Of a stretch of 64,000 nt of DNA, positions 58,682 through 64,000 are shown one piece after another. The DNA is from Yinghuangia sp045039925 (GTDB lineage Bacteria; Actinomycetota; Actinomycetes; Streptomycetales; Streptomycetaceae): NCBI GenBank assembly GCA_045039925.1, contig CP108400.1, positions 9,176,001-9,240,000 of the forward strand, read 5' to 3'. The first letter of the stretch is position 1, and each line of letters opens with the position of its first letter. A program made the translations under genes and the position numbers. The notes beneath the pieces are model-generated. The model saw only the letters and a list, made by a program, of their open reading frames with translations, ran no database searches and was not told the DNA's origin.

Positions 58682-59341
58682 ATGCCTTCCGATATGACTG
58701 AGCAGATGAACCCACGCTTTTCCTGGCCCGACGAACGGCTGATCAAGGCCGCCCAGGACGGCGACGTCATGTCGCTGACCACGGTCGTCATGGAATCGCA
58801 GCCCCATGTGCGCAGGTTCGCCCTGTCGCTGTGTGCCTCCCCGGAGGACGCCGAGGACGCGGCGCAGGAGGCGCTGATCATCCTCTACCGGAAGATCGGC
58901 ACGCTGCGGGCCACCGGCGCGCTCGCCTCGTGGATGTTCCGGATCGTGCGCAACGAATGCCTCCGGCACGTACGGCTGCTCGTCTCGCGGAGCGACGAGG
59001 CGTCGGCCGAACCGGAGGCGTCCGCGGAACCGTCCGCCGAGGACGCGGCGCTGCGCAGGCTGGAGGTGGAGCGGATCGCGGCCGCGGTCGGTGCCCTTCC
59101 CCGCGACCAGCGGCAGGTCCTGATCATGCGGGACATCCAGGGGCTGCCGGGCAGGACGGTCGCCCGGTCCCTGGGCCTGAGCACCGCCGCGATGAAGTCA
59201 CGGCTGCACCGGGCACGCACGACCCTGCGCCAAACCCTGGCGGCGGCCGACGACGCGGGCACGGCAGACACAGCACGCACAGCACGCACAGAGCCGGATC
59301 CGGTCGTCGACCGGACCACCGGAAGGGAGCCAGGACCGTGA
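58682..59341 (+). CDS. ECF RNA polymerase sigma factor (SigE-like small)
   Basis: 219 residues; ATG at 58682 (58694 and 58706 also possible; no ribosome site decides). Region 2: ESQPHVRRFALSLCASPEDA, EDAAQEALIILYRKIGTLRA, LASWMFRIVRNECLRHVRLL; region 4: LPRDQRQVLIMRDIQGLPGR and LGLSTAAMKSRLHRARTTLR. A Thr/Ala/Asp tail follows with DNA repeats CACAGCACG. Its stop overlaps the membrane protein gene (GTGA), a position usual for anti-sigma factors. No zinc-motif anti-sigma is evident. Confidence 0.92.
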   Translation: MPSDMTEQMNPRFSWPDERLIKAAQDGDVMSLTTVVMESQPHVRRFALSLCASPEDAEDAAQEALIILYRKIGTLRATGALASWMFRIVRNECLRHVRLLVSRSDEASAEPEASAEPSAEDAALRRLEVERIAAAVGALPRDQRQVLIMRDIQGLPGRTVARSLGLSTAAMKSRLHRARTTLRQTLAAADDAGTADTARTARTEPDPVVDRTTGREPGP

Positions 59342-59793
59342 AGACCGTGAACCGCGTCGACACAATCAACCGGGTGGACACCGTGAGCCCGGTGGACACC
59401 ACGCATGCCGCCGACACCACGCTCACCCCCACGCCCACCCCCGGGCCCGCGCAAGGTGCCGCGGCTCGGACCGCCGTACGGCCGGCGCCGCCCGCAATGG
59501 ACTTCGCCAGCCGGTCCGTTCCGCGCCACCTGGCGCGCGGCGCCGTCGGCTTCGGGCTGATCGCCGGCGCGATCGCCCTGGTGCCCGTCGTGGGCCTGGC
59601 CGCCCTGCTCCTGGCCCCGTTGGCGCTGATCGCCTTTCGCGGCTGCCCCACCTGTTGGCTGATCGGCCTGGCGCAGACCATCTCCCGCGGTCGTCTGGAG
59701 CGCAGGTGCGTGGACGGCGTCTGCACCCTCACGACACCGCACTCGGCGGCCGCGGCGGCGGCGGGTCGGAAGGGGTCGCGTCCGGACTCATGA
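59338..59793 (+). CDS. Coupled small membrane protein with Cys motifs (possible anti-sigma partner)
   Basis: 151 residues from GTG at 59338, overlapping the sigma stop. N-terminal repeats NRVDTI-NRVDTV-SPVDTT, then a Pro/Thr stretch, one hydrophobic hairpin (about 70-102, VGFGLIAGAIALVPVVGLAA), then Cys-rich GCPTCWLIGLAQ and RRCVDGVC (residues about 102-130). Topology and coupling suggest a membrane regulator of the sigma factor, but the sequence is not a recognised anti-sigma family. The last 65 bp overlap the convergent gene at 59729. Confidence 0.75.
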   Translation: MKTVNRVDTINRVDTVSPVDTTHAADTTLTPTPTPGPAQGAAARTAVRPAPPAMDFASRSVPRHLARGAVGFGLIAGAIALVPVVGLAALLLAPLALIAFRGCPTCWLIGLAQTISRGRLERRCVDGVCTLTTPHSAAAAAAGRKGSRPDS

Positions 59794-60220
59794 CCTCGCC
59801 CAGGGACTTGAGGAAGCGCGGCAGGACTTCCTGGAGGTCCTGGGCGATGTTCTCGGGGAGTTGACCGTTCCGTGCCATGTCGCCGGCCAGGTTCCCGAGC
59901 TGGCTCGCGAGCAGGAACAGCGCGGCGCCCCGGTCCTCGGGAGCGATGCTCTCCACCGCTTGGCGGCGCGCCGCCGCGAGCAGGTGCCCGGAGAGGCGGC
60001 CGGCGCCGACGGCCGCCTTCTCCGTGCGTCCCGCCGCCCTCACGCTGGTGCCGAAGAGAAGAATCGCGAGTGTGTACGCCGCCGCCTCTTCGTCGGCGAA
60101 GGCACCCAACTCCTCGTCGGTCGGCGGACGGTCGTAGACGCCGAGTGCGGTCAGCGCGTCGGCGACCGCACGCGCGGTGGGCGTGGCCGGTGCGACGTCG
60201 GGCTCGTTCAGGTTCGACAT
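59729..60220 (-). CDS. Conserved hypothetical helical protein
   Basis: 163 residues; ATG at 60220 with CAGGGG upstream. All-helical, acidic, e.g. LGAFADEEAAAYTLAILLF, HLLAAARRQAVESIAPEDRG, AALFLLASQLGNLAGDMARN, IAQDLQEVLPRFLKSLGEVM. Ends with a Pro-rich tail. Not recognised. Its 3' end overlaps the convergent membrane-protein gene for 65 bp. Confidence 0.72.
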   Translation of the reverse strand: MSNLNEPDVAPATPTARAVADALTALGVYDRPPTDEELGAFADEEAAAYTLAILLFGTSVRAAGRTEKAAVGAGRLSGHLLAAARRQAVESIAPEDRGAALFLLASQLGNLAGDMARNGQLPENIAQDLQEVLPRFLKSLGEVMSPDATPSDPPPPRPPSAVS

Positions 60221-60271
60221 GCCCCTGACCGTAGCGATGCCCGCGGCGGGCCCGTGCGGTAGAAGGGCGGC

Positions 60272-60745
60272 ATGGACGCTGCCGCACTTGAACAGTTGCT
60301 CGACGAGATCTTCGACCACGCGGTCGTGCACCACGGGTACACCGACTACATGCGCGACTACGAGGTCATCGTGTACATGACGGCCGATCCCCGTACCGGC
60401 ATCGCGCCGGCGTACCTGCGGTACCTCTTCAGGTACTGCGTCGAGGCACGGTGCGAGACGTCGGTGCAGCCGAAGACGTGGAAAGTCTCGTTGGACGACC
60501 GGCTCGTCGACCACGAAACCGGTGCGGAACTCGACGGATACGTCTGGGGAGTCAAGTGGCACTGCCTGTACCCGGGAGCCAAGCTCCTCCCCGGGTCGGC
60601 GGCGACCCGGCGCTGGTCGAAGGCCCTCGGCATCGACTTCCACGAGGTCCGCATCGAGACCAACGCCCACAACCTCAACCTGGTCTTCTCCGACCTCCGG
60701 GTGAGCGAGGTCCCGGTGGGATACACACCGTTCGTCGCCGATTGA
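60272..60745 (+). CDS. YxiG-like domain protein
   Basis: 157 residues, ATG at 60272 with AGAAGGG. Blocks HGYTDYMRDYEVIVYMTADP, APAYLRYLFRYCVEARCET, GYVWGVKWHCLYPGAKLLPG and TNAHNLNLVFSDLRVSEV match my memory of the YxiG-like family, small alpha/beta proteins of unknown function that occur in toxin-immunity settings and elsewhere. Divergent from the helical gene; no polymorphic-toxin gene is next to it. Confidence 0.65.
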   Translation: MDAAALEQLLDEIFDHAVVHHGYTDYMRDYEVIVYMTADPRTGIAPAYLRYLFRYCVEARCETSVQPKTWKVSLDDRLVDHETGAELDGYVWGVKWHCLYPGAKLLPGSAATRRWSKALGIDFHEVRIETNAHNLNLVFSDLRVSEVPVGYTPFVAD

Positions 60746-60911
60746 AGCCTTGCGACGGGCGTACCGCCACCCAGCCATACCGTCATACCGGGGCAAAAGA
60801 CTATGTGGTCCGCGTCACACTCGTCGTGCGATGAATCCCGGTGCGCCCGCCGGTCTTCACTGCAACAACAACGGGCCACACGGGCCCCGCGGATGCGAGA
60901 GAGGCACTGCC

Positions 60912-61337
60912 ATGACCGAGAACAACACCACCGGCTTCCCCTACACCGTCTCCCGCGTCATGAACGCCTCGGCGGCCCGGGCCTGGCAGGCGTACACGAC
61001 GGCGTCGGAGTGGCCGGCGTGGTTCGGCGCGGCCGAGGGCAGCGTGGACATCGACGTGCGAGCGGGCGGTACGTGGAAGGCCACGCTGGCCGCCCCGGAC
61101 GGTGCGCAGTACCCGCTCACCGGCGGCTTCCTGGAGATCGAGGAGGGGCGCCGGATCGTCCTGTCGATGGACGTCCCCGACGCTCCCGCCGAGGTCATGG
61201 CCATCACGTTCGAGGACCTCGGCGACGGCGTGAACGTGGTCGTCGAGCAGACCAACGCGACCGCGGAAGCCCGCGACCAGGCCCGTGAGGGCAGCACCAT
61301 GATTCTCGCCGGCCTGGCCGCCCACATCGAGGCGTGA
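60912..61337 (+). CDS. SRPBCC (AHSA1-like) domain protein
   Basis: 141 residues, ATG at 60912. Start helix region PYTVSRVMNASAARAWQAYT, EWPAWFG, then beta strands WKATLAAPDGAQYPLTGGFL, EIEEGRRIVLSMDVPD, and the long C-terminal helix AREGSTMILAGLAAHIEA. START/AHA1-like fold binding hydrophobic ligands or acting in cell-stress regulation. Ends 3 bp from the convergent NmrA-like gene. Independent expression likely. Confidence 0.9.
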   Translation: MTENNTTGFPYTVSRVMNASAARAWQAYTTASEWPAWFGAAEGSVDIDVRAGGTWKATLAAPDGAQYPLTGGFLEIEEGRRIVLSMDVPDAPAEVMAITFEDLGDGVNVVVEQTNATAEARDQAREGSTMILAGLAAHIEA

Positions 61338-61340
61338 CCC

Positions 61341-62087
61341 TCAGTTCTGCCGGGCGACCCAGTCGGCGAAGCGGGTCTCGGCGATCAGCGCGTCGGCACC
61401 GGGCAGCAGGGTGGTGTCCTGCAATTCGGCACCGGAGTACGGGGCGTGAGGGTCCGTCACCACCGTGCGCGGGTCGCCCTGGGCGGCCAGCCTGTCGCGG
61501 ATGAGCTCGTCGAGCTGGAACGCCTCGGGGCCGGCCACCTCGGCGATCCCGTTGAGGGGCGTCCCGAGCGCGGTGCGGACCGTCGCGGCGGCCACGTCGT
61601 CGGAGTAGATGGGCTGGATCTTGGCGGACGAGAGACGCACGGTCTCGCCCTCGGTCGCCAGGTCCGCGATGCCCTTCATGAACTCGAAGAACTGCGTGGC
61701 GTGCAGGATGGAGTACGGGCGCCCGGACGCCCGGATCAGGTCCTCCTGCGCCTGCTTCGCCCGGAAGTAGCCGCTCTCCTGGAGCCGGTCGGTGCCGACC
61801 ACGGACAGCGCGACGTGGTGCCCCACCGCGGCGTCCGCCTCCGCCTGGAGGAGGTTGGCGGTGGACGTACGGAAGAAGTCCATCACCGCCTTGTCCTCGA
61901 ACGAGGGGGAGTTCGAGACGTCCACCACCACGGCGGCTCCCTCGAGGGCCTCGGCAAGGCCCTCGCCCGTCAGCGTGTCGACGCCGGTGTTCGGTGAGGC
62001 CGCCACGGCCTCGTGGCCCTGCTCGGTCAGCTTGCTCACCGTCTTGGAGCCGATGAGGCCGGTTCCGCCGATCACTACGACCTTCAT
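61341..62087 (-). CDS. NAD(P)-binding NmrA/SDR-like protein
   Basis: 248 residues; ATG at 62087 with AAAGGG upstream, in front of VVVIGGTGLIGSKTVSKL, the Gly-rich dinucleotide motif (residues 3-20). Atypical SDR: DVSNSPSFEDKAV, HHVALSVVGTDRL, Y-x3-K as GYFRAKQ, PYSILHATQFFEF, IYSDDVAAATV. Family covers NADPH sensors and quinone-type reductases. Downstream of the ABM-like gene (80-bp gap) on the same strand, so one operon. Confidence 0.92.
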   Translation of the reverse strand: MKVVVIGGTGLIGSKTVSKLTEQGHEAVAASPNTGVDTLTGEGLAEALEGAAVVVDVSNSPSFEDKAVMDFFRTSTANLLQAEADAAVGHHVALSVVGTDRLQESGYFRAKQAQEDLIRASGRPYSILHATQFFEFMKGIADLATEGETVRLSSAKIQPIYSDDVAAATVRTALGTPLNGIAEVAGPEAFQLDELIRDRLAAQGDPRTVVTDPHAPYSGAELQDTTLLPGADALIAETRFADWVARQN

Positions 62088-62167
62088 GGGGGTGGCCCTT
62101 TCCGTGGTGTGCACGGGCGCCGGCGTCCGTGCGGTGGACAGTGCGGGGAGGGGCGGGAAGAGGCGGG

Positions 62168-62458
62168 TCAACCGGCCTGCGGGAGCCAGTACGTGTGCGC
62201 TTCGGCGATCGTCGGGGGATTCGCCGGGCTGGGGAGGCCGAGCTCCGCGGCAATGGGCAGCATGCGCCGGAGGAAGGCGGCCTGGTCGGCCTCCGACTCC
62301 CAGAGGTCGGTGATGAGTACGCCCCCGCCGGGATCGTGCACCACGATGTTGGCGAGACGGCCCTTGTAGAAGTCCGGACCCTCGGACCGCATGCGGGCAA
62401 TGAGGGTGTCGTACTGCCGGGTCGTCACCGGTAGCCGGATCTGCATGAAGACCGCCAT
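62168..62458 (-). CDS. Small dimeric alpha-beta barrel (ABM-like) protein
   Basis: 96 residues; ATG at 62458 with GGAGGGG. Sequence MAVFMQIRLPVTTRQYDTLI, ... GVLITDLWESEADQAAFLRR fits the ferredoxin-like ABM/EthD fold used as monooxygenase or ligand sensor; no metal site is visible. Cotranscribed with the NmrA-like gene, a pairing often controlled by a TetR or sigma factor; a perfect palindrome GACCGATCGGTC lies 54 bp upstream. Confidence 0.8.
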   Translation of the reverse strand: MAVFMQIRLPVTTRQYDTLIARMRSEGPDFYKGRLANIVVHDPGGGVLITDLWESEADQAAFLRRMLPIAAELGLPSPANPPTIAEAHTYWLPQAG

Positions 62459-63010
62459 CGTGTCCCCTCCGAAACTGGCCCCGGGCCGCGGCGGGCAGCA
62501 GGGGACCGCCCGACCGATCGGTCCGGCCAGGCCCTCTGCAACATCGAAACAGGAACAGCCGGGCACCGCCAACGCAGCGCGACGGCGTTCCCCGTCAGAG
62601 TTCCCCGTCCGGGCCGGGTACGCGCACGCGGACACGCGGGCGGCCGCACGGATCGCCACGTACCGGTGTCCGCGTTTCGGGCGGCCATACGGAGGCACCC
62701 CCTTCCGGCCAATCGGCAGTCCGGTCGCGGACCACGGGCTTCGTCCGTGAACCGCAGCTCAGCAGCCGGTTGCCGGCCTGTGCCGCCGGGATCCCGGGGT
62801 CCGGCTTCTGGCCGGACTCCCACTACCCACGCCTGCCGACGCCCGGAAGAATCTCTCGGCAGGCACCAGAACTAAACTCTCCGGTAACTTCCCGGTCCGA
62901 CCGGACGACGCGGCACCAGCGCCCCCGGCTCCTGACGCGCTCCTGACGCAACCGGCCCGGCAGACCCGCACGGCCCGCCTGTTCCGCGCCTACGTGCCAG
63001 GAGGCGATCC
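62459..63010. promoter_or_regulatory. 552-bp intergenic region
   Basis: No convincing gene: frames across it lack consistent third-base bias, ribosome sites and motifs. It holds the ABM-like promoter side with the 12-bp palindrome GACCGATCGGTC (62512-62523), and the AGGAGG site of the methyltransferase at the right end. The AT-richer stretch AGAATCTCTCGGCAG...AACTAAACTCT (about 62849-62880) may include a promoter. I see nothing else. Confidence 0.5.
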
Positions 63011-63838
63011 ATGACCGTCAGCGTGCCCTCGGCCGACGAAGTCGGCGAAGTCTACGACCGCATGAGCCCGATGCTTCAGTTGATCTGGGGCGACAACTTC
63101 CACCTCGGCTACTGGCTGAGCGACGACGACGACAGCAGCGACGAGGTCGCCGCGGACCGTATGAGCCGCATCGTCATCGAAAAGCTGGGCGCCGCGGCCA
63201 CGGACCACGTCCTGGACGTCGGTTGCGGCATCGGCACGCCCGGGCTGCTGCTCGCCGAGACGACGGGCGCGTCCGTCCACGGAATCTCGGTCAACCGCGC
63301 GCAGATCACCCAGGCCAACGCGCGCGCCGAGGCCGCGGGCGTGACCGACCGGGTGCGGTTCGAGTACGCCAACGCCATGGAACTGCCCTACGCCGACAAC
63401 TCGTTCGACGCCGTGATGGCCTTCGAGTCGTTCCTGCACATGGACCGTCCGGTGGCGCTGGCGCACGTCGCACGCGTACTCAAGCCCGGCGGGCGCCTGG
63501 TCCTCACCGACATCATGGAATCGGGCGCGCCGAGCCCTGATGTCCGGGACGAGTGGAACCACGCGCTGGCGGTGGCCCGGCTGAGCCCCTTGCCGGTGCT
63601 CGACGACTACCGGGCCCTCGCGGCGGACGCGGGTCTGGAGATCGTCGAACTGACCGACATCACCAGCCACACCAACAGGTCCCACATCCGGATGGCGGAG
63701 GCCGTCGACCGGAACCGCGCCGCCATCCGCGAGAAGTTCGGCGAGCAGGCCGACGCCATCGCCGAAGCCCTGCGCGCGCCGTTCAAGCGGATGGCCGACT
63801 TCGGCTACCTGCTGCTGGTGGCCCGCAAGCCCGGGTAA
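63011..63838 (+). CDS. SAM-dependent methyltransferase (UbiE/sterol-like)
   Basis: 275 residues, ATG at 63011 after AGGAGG. Substrate-side start EVYDRMSPMLQLIWGDNFHL, GYWLSDDDD; SAM motif I VLDVGCGIGTPGLLLAE (about 68-84), VHGISVNRAQI as the acidic loop, FDAVMAFESFLHM, and RVLKPGGRLVLTD. Close in layout to RebM/27-O-demethylrifamycin methyltransferase-type small-molecule methyltransferases. May belong with the partial gene that follows. Substrate unknown. Confidence 0.92.
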   Translation: MTVSVPSADEVGEVYDRMSPMLQLIWGDNFHLGYWLSDDDDSSDEVAADRMSRIVIEKLGAAATDHVLDVGCGIGTPGLLLAETTGASVHGISVNRAQITQANARAEAAGVTDRVRFEYANAMELPYADNSFDAVMAFESFLHMDRPVALAHVARVLKPGGRLVLTDIMESGAPSPDVRDEWNHALAVARLSPLPVLDDYRALAADAGLEIVELTDITSHTNRSHIRMAEAVDRNRAAIREKFGEQADAIAEALRAPFKRMADFGYLLLVARKPG

Positions 63839-63841
63839 AGC

Positions 63842-64000
63842 TCAGTGGTACGGGCAGCCCGACCCGGCCTCTGACGCGGTCTCGTCCGGGGCGGTGGGTC
63901 GGGCTTCCGCGTACCCCGTCGCGGCGGCGGGGCGCGGCTCGCGGGGCAGCACCTTCATGCGCATGCCGCGTCCCGACAGCGTGACGCCCACCGAGGGACG
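63842..64000 (-). CDS. C-terminal end of a gene cut by the window, perhaps cytochrome P450-like
   Basis: The last 52 codons of a minus-strand frame run from the window edge to TGA at 63842, with coding-type base bias: RPSVGVTLSGRGMRMKVLPR, then an Ala/Glu-rich tail ending GSGCPYH. The GCPYH end and the SVGVTLSGRGMRM stretch remind me of bacterial cytochrome P450 tails; the evidence is thin and the heme motif is outside the window. Convergent with the methyltransferase, 3 bp away. Confidence 0.5.
   Translation of the reverse strand, partial: RPSVGVTLSGRGMRMKVLPREPRPAAATGYAEARPTAPDETASEAGSGCPYH

Noticed and set aside
62391..62875. Open frames in the 552-bp gap
   Set aside because: No ribosome site, uneven third-base composition and no recognisable motif.

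Overview
The window is about 64 kb of very GC-rich DNA with dense, short-spaced genes, GTG/TTG starts, strong G/C bias at third codon positions, many ATGA/GTGA stop-start overlaps, and typical actinomycete families (SpoIIE phosphatase with GAF and ATPase domains, OmpR two-component pair, ECF sigma factors, PadR/ABC, DUF35 plus thiolase, EACC1). It looks like a chromosomal segment of a Streptomycetaceae-type actinomycete. I saw no rRNA, tRNA, CRISPR array, transposase or phage gene.

Layout. 1-2.3 kb: a leftward set of ribbon-helix-helix regulator, DUF4097 protein and drug-type ABC ATPase (cut by the window edge), preceded by helically phased repeats. 2.4-2.8 kb: two gene remnants fused head to head. 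2.9-8.5 kb: SpoIIE-type phosphatase, DUF4253 protein, HAD-like protein, sensor kinase and response regulator. 8.6-11.0 kb: two tandem serine hydrolases, the second Tat-exported and preceded by a mini leader ORF. 11.1-12.1 kb: secreted SMP-30-like protein.

12.3-30.7 kb is a catabolic island: acyl-CoA synthetase, DUF35 protein, thiolase-like protein lacking the nucleophile Cys, divergent cyclase-family hydrolase, GntR and TetR regulators, an ACAD10/11-like dehydrogenase with a small-molecule kinase and an SDR (resembling the levulinate/4-hydroxyacyl-CoA phosphorylation route), a second acyl-CoA dehydrogenase with a 3-hydroxyacyl-CoA dehydrogenase under a divergent LysR, and a five-gene operon of four acyl-CoA dehydrogenase subunits and an enoyl-CoA hydratase. 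Inverted repeats related to AGAG-N4-CTCT recur at three promoters in the island.

30.7-41.4 kb: a lipoprotein joining an HExxH metalloprotease-like region to a VWD domain, an alpha/beta hydrolase, PadR/HAAS-ABC/permease, class II deacetylase, LuxR regulator, GH20 hexosaminidase and TetR.

41.5-54.8 kb holds the most unusual content: (i) a soluble Ser/Thr kinase, an EACC1-like protein and a caspase-like protease with TPR and zinc ribbon, an apparent conflict or regulated-cell-death type operon; (ii) a 60-residue peptide gene followed by a translationally coupled unknown protein, a DUF6895-like protein and a serine hydrolase; (iii) an ECF sigma factor fused to an anti-sigma-like zinc motif, a transmembrane helix and a large extracellular region. 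An AraC/DUF2000 pair follows. 55-64 kb: GT39-like membrane protein, DUF4328 protein, a 30-residue membrane peptide, a second ECF sigma with a coupled membrane protein, small hypotheticals, SRPBCC protein, NmrA-like protein with ABM-like partner, a methyltransferase, and the tail of a further gene cut by the window end.

All family names come from reading motifs and memory of the families; no search was run.
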